A stretch of 64,000 nucleotides of DNA from Triops longicaudatus (lineage: Eukaryota; Arthropoda; Branchiopoda; Notostraca; Triopsidae). A model generated the notes under the pieces. The model saw nothing but the letters and a program-made list of their open reading frames with translations. It was not told the DNA's origin and did not search any database. Numbering within the stretch: the stretch's first letter is position 1; every line of letters starts with the position of its first letter. Both the position numbers and the translations under genes were made by a program. The stretch lies in NCBI GenBank assembly GCA_022885665.1, contig JAGQDJ010000028.1, positions 124,001-188,000 on the forward strand. The letters run 5' to 3'. Positions 11,501 through 24,200 of the stretch are shown here, piece by piece.

Positions 11501-14500
11501 GCACGAGATCCCAACCGGGAGGACAACAATATTCGGCACTATTTTTGTGCCCTTAGCTTGCCACCTTATTATTCATGTTAAAGGAACGGGGAAGAGGAGT
11601 TAGGTATTATACCTGGACCTATCAAGGCCAGACAATCGGAGTGAAACTTTCCGGCACAAACGCCTACTAATACCCCTTTTTGTGGAAATTTGACTGGTCA
11701 CAAAAGAGCGCTTGTATGTGCGGTTCAGGTAAATATGATTACCAAGTGACAGACTGCCATGCGGAAAAGACTGTCCACGGACAATATTCGGATGACCAAG
11801 CAATATAACAGCGGCTGAGATGACCGTCTTACGCGTTTTTTCTACATATACACCCTCTGCCGTCAAGCAAGTGGTCTTGACGACTACGAAGGCGTATAAT
11901 GATGATCGCGGAGCAGACTGTCATCGCTGTGTACTGTGTACCACTTTTCAGCCTGCACTCGCGGCAAACGTGTGTTTTAGGTTTCTATTTCTTCAAAACG
12001 AATGGCGCCAAGGTGCAAAGAGCTCCGTAATTAGTACACCTGTCATTAATTGGACAGGTAAAGGGACTAATGGAAAGCGAGTACAGGCTATGAACCAGCC
12101 CACTAGAAAAATAAAGGGAACAGAGTTTTCATGCAGCAACGAAAGAACTCGATAAAGATCGACGTCTGTGCTTGTCTGACCGCCTTTCAAATGTATGAAA
12201 TCCCAAGAGTGCTGTTGCCGCCGTCGTTAGCGGGAAGCTTACTGTTTGTTCGATAAAACTGAGAAGACCGCTACTGATCGCTGCTCAAGTGAAAAAATAA
12301 CACGTCAAGAACCAAACGCTTGGATATGCTAAGTTAGCGGAAAGGTGCAAAGAGTACCGAGCCAATTAGCTGTCGTCGCTTGATTTTTTTCTTTATGAAG
12401 ATTACGTTGTACGATAAAAGCTTGAATGCAAAGTGTGAAGTGGTTTTGTGGGGATCGAGAGAGCCTAGTAAAGGCAAGATAATGGATAGCACAGTGTCAA
12501 TCAAGACCTCTTGGGGCAGGTAAAAGATTTTTCGACAGAGATCGCGGAAGAATGTCAATCCTTCGGTTGAGACCAGCACATCTTCTCAGCAATAGGATGA
12601 CTAAAGTGATCAAAGCTTGACGATCAGTCAAGCGTTAATAGGTTAGTTATATCTACTACTCCGTGACGCCTTAAAGAACGTATGATTCTTGAAACTACAG
12701 CTTGTAATATACATGGAAAATCATTAAAGATTTTAAAAACTAGAGACTATTTCTTTAAGATGCCTTTCAATTATCATGCGGAAGCATTAGCATTGAACAA
12801 GAAAATAATCTTTGGGGAAGCTCTAACAGATTTATCGAAATGTGTCCAATGCACTACAATGTTTCTATTCACAATGAAGTTTTCCTGAATCGAGATAAGG
12901 ACGACAACCTTGTGACACCGTTTTCGCAGTGACAAAAGACATATTTTTAATAACACACTGGCGATGTTTTTGTGGAAGGATACGAAATTTGATATTGGCA
13001 AGATAAACGGGAATAGGAGAGTAAAGAACAACAACAAGCCTCCTGTTATACCATTTATGGAGCTTTCAATAAGTTAACCCTACACCTGCAGGGAGCAATC
13101 GGAGGGCATATAAGGAAGGATGAACCCTTTCTTTGATTGTATATGGACAGGGACGATGGGTCTATAGCTGCTGAAAAGACCCCTAGTTGTTTGGGCGACG
13201 TTGTCACCATCAAAACCTTTTAGGCGTTTCAAAACTTTTGACACCTTACTTACCGGAGCAATTTAAACTGCACATAGAAACACTACCAACGTCAGTACAT
13301 TTCCGGCTGCGGTTTTTCTTGGAAGGAAGGCGTAGCTATTGGTCAGATTCATCGCATCGGCCACCACAAAAACGGTCTTCCCTTAGAAAACTACTAAGAA
13401 CGGGCTTGTCTTCTTTTTGTGATCCTGTAAATATATACACAACTGAATACGGAATACCTGCAAACCATAGTGACACCTGTCCAAAAGACACTTTCCAGTT
13501 TCAACCTGTTTGCTTTTTTCACAAGAAAAATGTGTCAAACCGGCGTGTAAGATTTGGTAAACTTCATAAAAAGACATTTTTGGCAGCTTTTTCGTCCCTT
13601 TGTCCTAACACATGACTACAATCTTCAGCTGACTTTGCCTGAGTCTTCCTGCAGTAAACACGCAAAGAGTGCAACTAGCTTTAGCTATTGTCTTCCCATT
13701 TAAGCAGCTTTGCAATACATCCTTTCTACCACACACAACTACAATGCAAGCTAATCTTTTTAGGGTATTTTCTAAAAGCGCAGCTTCCCTCGTAGAATTT
13801 AGTCCATTTGCTGTCTCCTTTCCTGAACCGTACTAACTTAATCGACACGCTGGCCGCCCTGCAGGTTTTCCAAGCATACAATGTTGCGTGTCGACAGAAC
13901 AAGGGAAAACGCCTCTGTTGCGACTTATTTGCTCCTGCCGTCTCTAATTAATAGCAGCTGTAAACACACAAGTTACTGAAAATGGACTGTCTACAATAAC
14001 AGTAGCAAAGCAAACGACTGAATAGAACATGTTCTGGGCTCGAAGAACACCCACATTTTCACGCCACGTAGCACACGGTATCGAACAGTTGTCTGAAACA
14101 GTATTCCAAGTCACATTGCTTGACTGTTGCAATAAAAGTGTACATACCGACTACCTTCACGGCTCCACTATTAGGGCTGTTTGGTATTGAAGACCAACAT
14201 GCAAATACTGTAAATAAAAGAGGGGCGCAAATATTTCACAAAATTAATAATAAATTTGATTGCAAATATGGTAGACAAGAAAGAGAATTTCAATAAATAT
14301 AAAACATGGAAGTTCCATTATTGATCGTTTTCACGCCTCGCGTTTTGCAACTATTTGAAAACATTTGCTGCTAAAAACATGCGTCGGGTCCTGTGGGAAA
14401 AGTCGCAACAACACTTTGTGCCTTGGTTTTCGTGAATTTTGAACTTTGTCTATGCTGCTGCACATAAACAGGCACTGTAGCCGAAACAAAAATAAAACAA

Positions 14501-15176
14501 AAGAGAAATTTACATAACAGGCCAAAAATGCCTCTTTTTGTGCTCTGTAGCTTCGTTCCCTGCAACACTCGTTTTATAAGAAGTCAAGGGGAAGGCGGAA
14601 ATACTGCTAGCTTGGTGACTCCCAGCCAAGTAAACCCCTCAGCATTTGCATAATGTCATTGGGCCATGTTCACAAGTTGGGTACAGAGGCTGTGTCACCC
14701 AGCTATGCCGAGGCACTCCATTATTGTCACGCCCTTTAGCCACCTTTACACGCTTGTAAAACCTTCACTTTGCTGGCAGGCCGACTCTTACCCGTCTAAT
14801 ATGCTTTAGGAAACACGAAACCATAACTCCAGACCCTCAACTCTCCGGAAAGCCACCAGGGAAGCTTTGGAAATGATGAATTAATAAAGAGCTGCTGTGT
14901 CCGTGAGCTTGATTTCATAGTCTGCAATTGAATTGACAACTTCTCGGGTGAGCGAGCAAAAGCTCATAACATATCCGGGTCATTTGCAAGCCAAAACTTT
15001 TCAATGAATCTTAGTTAGCACCTTCTGCGTAGGATCAAAGTAGCTCATCTCTATTCATAAATAGTACGGCGAAGCCCAGCGGCCATGCATATCACTTCCT
15101 CACATCTTTTCATGTAATTGAATCGAGAACAGCTAAAAGCATCTTTGCAAGCGCTTTGTGTTAACACACCTGAATC

Positions 15177-15195
15177 TTTTTTTTTTTTTTTTTTT
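15177..15195. repeat. Poly-T tract (19 bases)
   Basis: An uninterrupted T run. Possible minus-strand retroposon tail, but no element was recognised beside it. Confidence 0.75.
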
Positions 15196-15625
15196 AGTGT
15201 GTGTGGGTCTAAATGAGAAATCAGTCGTAATATCCTTCGGGTACAGAGGAGAGAAAGCCCTGCATTTGCATAAGGTGGGAGGTATGCGATGCGGTAGTGT
15301 GTGTCAAACAAAATATGCTTTTCACACACTGGCCGCACATTCCGACAGGCCCTCACCATCTTTTTTTCACTTCTTGAGAGCTGGAACTCTAGTGAATGCC
15401 GTGTTCGTACCTAATGTTAAATTCAGTGAGTCAATTGTGAGAAAATAAATAGGATTTTGCATCCTACTTAAATTTATAGAAATATTGTAGGATGCAAAAA
15501 CTGAGTTCGTGTTTCAACATTTATTTTTGCAGTTATTACAGGAAGACAAACACAATTGCAATTACGTTTTACTGAAAAGATAAGGTTTTAGAGAACATTT
15601 TTGTTTTGCAGTATCTTTGGAAATA

Positions 15626-15797
15626 AAGTAAAGTCTCGCTACAATGTACGCTTATCATAACGATCAATCGGATGTTGAGGAAAAGTCCATATGTCCCGGT
15701 GAAAGCTTTTATTTCAGTATTGGCTATTACTTACAATCGGCTATAACGGACAATTTTCCGTCTCATGATTTTACGTTATAGCAAGATTTTAATGTAT
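15626..15797. mobile_element. Pogo/mariner-like MITE (about 170 bp)
   Basis: The left arm AAAGTCTCGCTACAATGT (15630-15647) is the imperfect inverted repeat of the right arm ACGTTATAGCAAGATTTTAA (15773-15792). The arms match the general pogo/Tigger terminal pattern with a CTCGCTATAACG core. Inside is TGTCCCGGTG, comparable to TGTCCCGTGG in the element at 4.0-4.14 kb. There is no coding capacity. End points are approximate. Confidence 0.55.
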
Positions 15798-18700
15798 GAA
15801 TATTTTACTTTCTTATCAGTGGGTAATCGCTTGTGTGACGTGTGCGAGTGACCACCGTTTAGAACTTCCTTTCTCCAGCCGCTCGCTGACGGGTTTAACA
15901 ATGCTCACCACTTGATTCCTCAAATCTACCTGCGCTTGAATTCTTCCCCTATAGCTTTCACTGCGGCCTGGACGCGCTAGAAGGGTTTGGTTAAAGTGTG
16001 TGCAAGCTCGTCCATAGTTTATAAAACCAAGGATTAATATGGAAAGGCATCACAAGGACCACCTAAATCACGAATGACTCAGTCTAAATCGGAGGCTCAC
16101 CGGGCAGATGAAGACCAAAGTGTAGAAAGAAGTTAGATACTCCTTAGAAGTCCCGAAAAAAAATGAAAAACAGTACGAAGGAATGCTATGAAATTCCGGC
16201 TTGGTATGCGGATAAGTAAATTTCAAGTGTTTGTTCATATGAGGGAGTCTTGTTTGACTTTGGAGAAGTTCCCCAAAAGCTATCAAGCCAGAGCACCTGG
16301 GCACTTTGGGGTATCATCGCCAGACTGAAACGCATACCGGGTTCCTATTATTGTAGTAAGAAGTGGAAAAGGTGTGAGAGCTTTAACTCAACACGTATAC
16401 CGTCAAATATTGAGATATTGCCTTCCCAATATCTATGACAATAAGCAAATGCTGATGGCCATAGTAGTGGAAGAGAAGGTAAGGTCTTCACTACTATTGA
16501 CAAGGTGCAGGATCACATGACATTCTTGCTGACATGGGTTTGTGTCCGTCCGAACAAATGAGCTTTTGTTCGCTTGTCAGAGACACCATGTAAACTTTCC
16601 AGAGAAATGTTTTCTACAGCCTTTAAATTGCAGTTAATATTTCCTCAAACAGTAAAGCACATTAACAGCGGCAAATAGTCCTTAAAACTTATTTTTGTCC
16701 CCGTAAAAGGGACAAGTTTATGGGCGTTAGTTGATTCTTAGAGACGTGTGCTTGGAAGACAGGGTAGAAATTCTTGATATGCATGTGAAATTCGACTGTG
16801 TTTGCCCAAAAAGATGATTGCGAATAAGCTAAATGTTGTAAAGTTCTTACTGTCGGAATATACAGTTGCAGAAAGTAATGCCTAAAGAGGAACAGTTACA
16901 AATATGATTGCTTCATGCCACGAGCATTAAAAGGGGGTCTCGCAAAAGGAGCCAAGCGACATTTACTGATAAAAAACTGAAATTAAAAAACAGTTGCGCA
17001 ACTGTCTTTTATCTTAATTCACTTTAAGGTCACAATATACCACTTTCTTCTAATACATAGGTTATATGTCAAAACACCGTGAACGATTTCGCGAAGACCG
17101 TCAGATATTTTTACAATATTTTTTCGAAGTTAAGGAAAAAATACAATATCTCGCCAGTGACGTCGAGAATTTTTTTTTTCATTCCTTCGAAAGGTCCGGA
17201 AACTTCTGCGAATTCCTGGCAATCACTTATAATGACTTATAAAAGGTTTTCAACGTCATCGATGAGAAATTGTATTCCGTAACATTACTGTAAAAGGAGA
17301 TTTCAAGAATATGAGCCGGTATATGCAGAACCGTTCATAAAAAATTGCCATTTAAACTGTGTATTGAGAAAAAAATGTTGTATAGTGACCTTAACGGGTG
17401 GGGTTTACCTTAGGTATCTAATCCGTAAGGAAATATGGGTCTTATTGATTTGAACATTAAGGGTTTCACTATATCAGTTTTGATAGAATTCAATAACTCG
17501 ATGTTGGTCAGTCTACAACTTGGTGCATTATTTTGAGGCACAATGTATTGCAATTGGTTAGATCCCTTACAAAAGCTAAGAGGCCAGGCAGACGGAATCC
17601 GGCTTGCTTGCAAAGTCACTACGGGATGGTAACGTCATAAATTTATGTAAAAAATACTGTACATGTGGACTTATTTTATAAAGTTATTGTACATTTTTGT
17701 TTACATTCGACATGTAAATGTGTAAGCTAATAACCCATTACAACATGAGTTGTTCAGTAATTAATTAATATATCAACACTTCAAACTAAGCCGTGGACTC
17801 AGTCTTTTTGGTCTAATGTAACCATAGAGTGTAAATATAACACAAATTAAAAATATGGTTTGAAACAAAATTACATTGTTAAAAGTTGCAAATCACTGGA
17901 GTTACCAAAGAGCTGATTAGTAAGAGCTAAACTGAAATGCTCACTGCTGCAATGCAGTGCAGATATTTCGTATAGGAGATCTTGTGGCAACTAACTTTCA
18001 AGTAAGGACTTATTTACGATGATTTCTGCTACACACGGAGGACTTTCCGATGAAAATATGTAGTTGATATCAGGTATTAGGCAAAAAGTTTTTTTCAGAA
18101 AACACAAAAGCGGCCGAGAATATTAGGGTGCCGCAACTAGAAGTTCTGTATTTTATCTTCGACCTAACTGACATTCGATTTTTAGTGTTGTACATATTAA
18201 GTCCCAACCAAAGTTTTCGGAAGCAAACTTTAAGGATGATCCCTAATCGGTATCCATGATCGCAAAGTACGGGTTATGATGAGACACAAATTCGACCATG
18301 ATCAGAAGCTTTTTCCATTTTATTTAAAGCCTCCTCATGAAGCACGATTTTAAAAGTGCGTTAATTTCTCGTAATGTTCCCTCTCAACTGAAGAATATAT
18401 AAATACTTTAATATTTGTTTCTTTGCATTTACTCAGTATTTTCCAAACCAAAAACTTCTCAATTAGAATATTTCAAGCTTACTTTAAGATAAAATACAAA
18501 CAAATGTCTCTACTGCAGGGAAAAATTAATACCCGAGCCGTTATTTTGACAATTCCTCGCGTGATGCAAATTGGGTGCATACACGTGAATAACTTTAACG
18601 CCTGAAAATTAGAAAGTCTATGGAAACAAAAGTATAAATAGGAAACGTAAGCTACTACAAAAGCATACCGATTTGGTTGCCGCAATTAAATAATTCCACT

Positions 18701-19443
18701 TCAGCGCTTCGCGTCGCACGCGGTGAAACGGCTTCGCTCTAGGTGAAGCTTCGCATATGCATCCAACTGCTGGTTCATAATGAAAGCTGCATCTTTTTAC
18801 AGTGTTAGATTGAATGGATCGAAAGCCTCTCTTACATCATGCTCTGTGAGCTTTGTACAAGACTAGATGAGGAGGAAACTGTTACGCCCTCTCCCGTAGA
18901 ATCCCTCCTGGGAAGCGGTGTTGTCCTGATCCCCTTGATATCTATTGTGCCAACAAGAACGCACCTCCTTTGATTTCCCCTCGACATCGGTCGTTTTTTT
19001 ACTCTCGGGGGTGAGGAAGGCAGGTTCTCACAAACTTTCGGAGGCCTTAAAGAACTCATGCACGCATCAACACGTAAGTACTGCACAGTGGTTAATCATG
19101 CGGTCAATGAGAAGCGAATGGCTCTAAAGCTTGTGCGCTTACCACAAGCAACTTCAGAAAAAAACGTTCTTTTGTATCTTTTCAAGTTTAGTGTATAATC
19201 CGCATAGTTTTCGGCTAAGAATAACACGGAACAGTTTACAAATATACATCCCCTCACACGCCTTTGGCAACAAAGCTTCTAGAACTATTAGAATAGATCT
19301 ACAGGAAAGTTACACAGGCTTTTCCAACGACGTCAACGATTTCTATGGCAAATGACTATGAACACCAAGGGAATCACAAAAAATACATAAAACAGCTGTC
19401 CTGCACCGACTTGTGAGTTCACCTCTGCTAGACATGGGCTATT
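15798..19443. other. 3' flank of FoxQ2; non-coding region without a recognisable gene
   Basis: No coding exon supported. A small hairpin of CATAGTAGTGGAA against TTCACTACTATT lies near 16459-16498. No AATAAA signal on the minus strand was seen close to the FoxQ2 stop, so the 3' end of that transcript is not located. Confidence 0.4.
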
Positions 19444-21192
19444 TTACTTGTCTTTCTGGTTGAGTAAATTCAAACGGACTGTCTCAGCTAATTGCTCATA
19501 ATACTTATTTAGCTGCTCGATAGGTGATGCAAAAATTGCCGGATGGTTGTTGACAGTCGTAGGGGGTAGCACCGATGTGCCGCTGGTGTAGCGAGATAAA
19601 TTAACACCAGCTAAAGGTCGAGCTATTTGAAAGCTGGGATTGGGGAACAATGGATATGGCGGGGAACTCGGTGTATTAGCCCGCCAATTACTTTGAATAG
19701 CTGATCCGTTCAAGGAAGACAAACGCTGCTGCCGTTCTATGATGAGTGCCTGAAAGGCATCGCGAGCGTCGGTAGCCGATATCTGGTCAGCGTGCGACAA
19801 TGGCATTTCCTGCGCTTTTCCGTCCGTCGCAAAGGCTGTTGTTGGCGTCGTCGTTTCTAATCCCTTGCTCCACGTTTCATCTTCGGAATTAGGTTCAGCT
19901 TCTTTATCATGGGCAGGTACGTGACTGAAGTCGTCACTAACCACGTCTACCTCTTCCTCTTCAATTTTGCGACGTTTACCTGGAGACGGTGTTGGGAGGA
20001 CGCCTTCGTCATCTTCCTCGGGAACAGAATCGCCACGGTGACCGCTAGTAGACGCTAAAGAAGAATCAGCCCGCGAAGGAGAGTTTGGTGTAATGCTGCG
20101 ATCATCCGGGGCTAAAAGGCTGGCCATGTCAAAGAGGCGTTTTCGGGGATTCTCTGGGTCCGAATGGCTACTAGGTGATAATGAAGTCATCGTCGGCATC
20201 CCAGCGGCGGCAACTGCGGCGGCTGCAGAAGAAGCCAACATGAGTAGAGGTAAGGAAGTTTCATGGGGATTCATCGGTTTATTAGCGTGATGGTGATGAC
20301 TGGCCATACCAGGCATTACATTCAAATCAACAGGATGACGGTGTGGATGGTGATGAGGCCCTGGCCAAGTCAAACTAGGATGCGTTGTTACGGGAGAAGA
20401 CGGCGGTGTAGGCGAATCTTCTTCATCGACAGACAATCCCATGCTTTTACGCACTTTGCGTTGGGCTTTGCGCCGGCGAAAATCTCCCTTGGTGAAATCT
20501 TCGATGTTGGCCGGGTGAATAGCCCAGTAATGTCCTTTGCCATTAGCACTTCGACCAGCTTTGATGAAACAGTCATTTAAAGACAAATTGTGGCGAATGC
20601 TATTGCGCCAACCCGGTCCTCGCGTGCGGAAATACGAATAATTGTCCAGAATGTACTGGTAAATATCGCTAAGGACCAGTTTTTTGTCCGGAGAGCTGAG
20701 AATAGCCATAGCAATCAAGCCAATGTAGCTATATTGGGGTTTGGGCTCTTCTTGTGGTCGCAAATAAAATCTCGGATCAATTTTCCCAGCGTAGGGTAAA
20801 AAGAGGTGGGTAAAGTCTTGTGGTCGTCCAAGGTGCAAGGGATGCGGCACAGCAGACATGGCTGAAGGATTAGGCGGGTTGTAAGGGTTGGCAAAGAAGG
20901 CCTGCTGAGTATAGCGTAACCTTTCAGCTACAGCGTAATTGTAAAATTGCAAGCGGTAATGATCCAAAGTGGTTGCCGTAGCGGCTGCAGTGGCGTTAGC
21001 TGCCGAAGCAGGAACTAAAGGCCCAGCCGAAGTTGAGAGTTGCGGCTGCGGCAAAACAGGGGACGTTCCGGTGTTATCAGCGGCTGCGACGGCCGCAGCG
21101 TCATTTAACTGTTTTAGTGCACCAAACGGATATGACAACATGGCTGTGGGAGCCAAAGGTTGCAAACGCGCACCAGTTTCATTCGTACACAT
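19444..21192 (-). CDS. FoxQ2: Forkhead transcription factor, FoxQ2 class (single exon)
   Basis: A 582-codon intact frame for a nuclear DNA-binding regulator. The forkhead domain spans residues about 150-245: it opens KPQYSYIGLIAMAILSSPDK, holds the recognition-helix signature WRNSIRHNLSLNDCF (195-209), and continues into SANGKGHYWAIHPANIEDF and a basic wing GDFRRRKAQRKVRK. The GKGHYWAIHPAN wing together with LVLSDIYQYILDNY is the FoxQ2 signature; other Fox classes differ here. After the domain come a His-rich stretch (279-302), an EH1-like FDMASLL (355-361) preceded by NPRKRL as often seen in FoxQ2, and a basic patch GKRRK (405-409) before EEEEVDVVSDD. The N-terminus is Ala-rich. The start is supported by an in-frame TAA at 21226-21228 with no ATG between. 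The frame is uninterrupted, so no intron is needed. In metazoans FoxQ2 genes act in anterior/apical neuroectoderm patterning; the role here is inferred from family. Confidence 0.95.
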   Translation of the reverse strand: MCTNETGARLQPLAPTAMLSYPFGALKQLNDAAAVAAADNTGTSPVLPQPQLSTSAGPLVPASAANATAAATATTLDHYRLQFYNYAVAERLRYTQQAFFANPYNPPNPSAMSAVPHPLHLGRPQDFTHLFLPYAGKIDPRFYLRPQEEPKPQYSYIGLIAMAILSSPDKKLVLSDIYQYILDNYSYFRTRGPGWRNSIRHNLSLNDCFIKAGRSANGKGHYWAIHPANIEDFTKGDFRRRKAQRKVRKSMGLSVDEEDSPTPPSSPVTTHPSLTWPGPHHHPHRHPVDLNVMPGMASHHHHANKPMNPHETSLPLLMLASSAAAAVAAAGMPTMTSLSPSSHSDPENPRKRLFDMASLLAPDDRSITPNSPSRADSSLASTSGHRGDSVPEEDDEGVLPTPSPGKRRKIEEEEVDVVSDDFSHVPAHDKEAEPNSEDETWSKGLETTTPTTAFATDGKAQEMPLSHADQISATDARDAFQALIIERQQRLSSLNGSAIQSNWRANTPSSPPYPLFPNPSFQIARPLAGVNLSRYTSGTSVLPPTTVNNHPAIFASPIEQLNKYYEQLAETVRLNLLNQKDK

Positions 21193-24100
21193 GTTTTGAG
21201 CAACAATTCCAGTCCGTGACTTAATTTAGATTATGGCTCAGAGTCACTCAAGTCTACAGAAACGGTAACTGTGATTCAAGTGTCGGGAAATCTCCCAGCA
21301 GAAGCACTATCAAGCTAGGCAGATAAGATGCAGTCCTACCAGTAATGACGAAAGCGGAATGGAGACCAGTACTGAAAGGTTGCTTCGACCAAACAAGGAT
21401 CTTTATTTGTTGGAAATATTGACATCAAGTTGGTCGACCGTCCCGCCTTTTAATGTCCAAGCCAAGGATTCTGAAGGACCCATCGGGGATTGGCTACGAA
21501 TCGCTTATTGTTGGGCTTAGGGCTTGGTCGGTTGGGCCAGGAAAACGGATCCGCCCTTACCCAACAAGGCATGAATTACATGGCGCAGACGCTCTTCCCA
21601 CACGCAGAAGGGGACCTTTTGAAAGCCCCTACTACGTTTACCTTGTATTTCGCACCTTTAGAAGAACGGAAGACAGTGGCTGAGCCTGCGTAGAACTTTT
21701 TTTGTGTGTGTGTTTTATACACATAGTGCAGTTCAGTTATCCGTCTATATCTGGGGCTCACGAAGAACGACTCAGCTTATGGAACTCATGCAAGAAATTA
21801 GAGGAAGAACTCCTTTTCTTAAGAAAAAGCTTTTCAAAAGAATCCTTTCAACAAGACACCTCAAGCTATAACTTAAACCTCCGATAAAAAGCCTACCTTC
21901 TTTGAAACTCTTGCGCCGCTGTGGGGAAGGCGACACTCTGAAGAAACCTCCTAACTCAACTCGACCGACAAGATTTATCAAAGTTGTCAATCGCTTTGAA
22001 TGGTTAAATACAAGTCGGCAGTTGTTACTTAACGCCAAAAGGGTTTCCGAATGACCATTTAACAGCGGCAATAACCGACGGAATTATGTTTCACGTTTCC
22101 AGGAGCTTGGAATAAAGTAAGGGCGTAAAAAAAAAGTTTATCCAACTAATTCGATTTCAGATACATTAACCTAAAGCTAATGGAACATTGGGGAAGGACT
22201 GATGACAATCATCGTTTATTGTGTGGCTAAAGTACACCAACAACGGAAAACTCATAAAAGCTTTTTACAACTCTGAAATGGCAAGACAATAAATATTGAC
22301 CAGGGAAGGTAAAGCTGTCTTACAGGAAGTGCGAGGAATTGAACCAAAAATCTGGACCACCTGGACGCTGGTTAACATGGGATGCCTCGACAAATCTCTT
22401 CCAAAATGCTGATCTCTTTGACAAAGTACCTGGCGTTAAACAAAGACAAGGCTTTAAAGTCTAAGCTTCAGACTAACAATAATTGATCGTGTTCAAGCTA
22501 GGTTTACCATTGCGAGGCGCTGTGACGAAATGCAGCCCAGAAGTTAGGATGAAAAAAATAAATAAATAAATAAATAAAATAAAAAATAAATAAATTCAGT
22601 AAAAATGAGTAAAGTAAAAAGAAACTTCTCCGTTTTGGCCTAATGTTGACAGTATTGATCTCAATTTATTCCTATTATGTACTTGCTTTTGCACTGCAAC
22701 GATTTGTTTTGTTCTGAACTCACTATACGGAGTGTTCCCTTCTTATGTAATTTAATTATAATTAACTCCAAGTATACTTTGAATTAAATTATAACAAAAA
22801 TACAAGAAAATTAAGACACGATGTCTAGTTTCCGCTTTAAGTATAATTTGGAAAAATGATAATCTACCACATTCCCCGTTAGAAAAGAGAGCGAAGACGA
22901 TTGCGTTTCATGCGTCGTTTGTAATCTCAAATCAAGCAGAAGCACCCGAAATCTTCTAACTCCTATAATCTGTTTCCTAATTTACATTGCATTTAAATAG
23001 TGTGAGTATGACTCTAACTATACACTTTCTGCTTTTAAGTTGCTGTTTAAAAACTTTTGTTTAAAACTTTATTTTAAAAAGTAAGCTATAATTAAAGACT
23101 GCTCGTAGAAGAATACAAATTTCGTAGTTTAAGTTTAAGCCATATAAAAATTACCATTAATTTATCAGACAAGAGATTACGAAGTCGCGTGTTTGCCGAT
23201 TTCCAATCTTATTTTCAAGGGACGGATGAGCAAACCCTTGTCCTCATTGGTGTGGCTGAAAAAATTTCCTTTTCCATTCACTGGCGAAAACTAACCGATT
23301 CAAACACTGCAGTTAGTTATAATCCCCTATTCTCTCGTTAAAATCTTTAGTGTCATGCCATTTGGGTTGGAAGCTTCCAATTTCTCTCTAATCCTCAGGC
23401 AGACATGCTCGTGTATACATCTAGGCTACGTGCATAGGGAAATATGACGCTTTTCTGCGCGCGAGTGCATTTTTAAATGTTTCTATGGCGTTTCAGCCTC
23501 CCCAATATAAACTGCTGGTCATCTCAGCTGGGATCCCTTGTTGACCCCTCCCGTGACCTCTGGTCATCCCTATTCTCCATGTGTCAGTGCTGATTTGGGT
23601 CCAATAAGCAGCTACAAGTAGGGTCAACTATACGTGCAACCTCCTGCTGCTACAGTTTCCACCCTAAGACACGCTCTAAAGACCCTCTAACTACCCAAAT
23701 GGATTCCAAAATATAAATGTGTGTATATATAGGTGCTGCAACCTAAATCAGTCTAACCCCATTAATGTGCGAGTATTAGAGACCCCCTCACTATGCTAGT
23801 ATTCTTACCGAAAGGCTATCGAAGCGGGGGTCCACTTGCTAACATAATGAGCTGCGGGATATGTTGGTGTCAAAACCCACGCTTACATGCCAATATTATT
23901 AGAGGAACAAAAAGGCAAAGCGAAGAGGGTCTCCTTGGCCTCTTTCACAAAAGCGTTTCCCACTACATTGAAAGGAAGCAAGGTAAGCCCACAAGCTCCA
24001 GATACTAAAACCGGGCGTGTTAGCATTCTTACAATTCACACAGGAGCTCTCCAATAGACGTGTTAAGAATGAAACTTCTATCGTTCGACCAGAGTGGTCG

Positions 24101-24200
24101 CCAATTCTAGTACAGTACCATTTTCTTGACTACATTGCTCAAATTCTTTCGAATGCTCCTGCCACTTTAAATAGAGCAAGGAGTGTAGGCCACATGATCT
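21193..24200. other. 5' flank of FoxQ2; non-coding region
   Basis: The first 500 bases upstream of FoxQ2 are less AT-rich than the surroundings and probably hold its 5' UTR and promoter, though no TATA box was seen. A TAAA microsatellite lies at 22552-22594. Palindromic AT-rich sequence (AATTTAATTATAATTAA) occurs near 22750. No other coding exon supported. Confidence 0.4.
22552..22594. repeat. (TAAA)n microsatellite
   Basis: About 43 bases of TAAA/AAAT repeats with two imperfect units. Confidence 0.85.

Larger units (their letters stand above)
7541..15625. other. Long non-coding region without a recognisable gene
   Basis: No coding exon could be supported. Frames of 135 residues (9518-9925) and 142 residues (13187-13615) on the plus strand show no domain or family similarity. 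Visible repeats are an ACATAA-rich patch at 8446-8511, a short hairpin ACCTGTC/GACAGGT near 12040-12060, and a 19-base T run at 15177-15195. An 81-codon plus-strand frame at 11336-11581, starting MAARGSKAKKGRKRTVK from an ATG at 11339, is basic and could be a chance frame or a first exon; nothing settles it. Confidence 0.4.

Noticed and set aside
13187..13615. 142-residue plus-strand frame
   Set aside because: No recognised motif, no plausible start context or splice partner.
20093..20580. Plus-strand frames antisense to FoxQ2
   Set aside because: They mirror the Ala-, His- and Ser-rich codons of FoxQ2 on the other strand.
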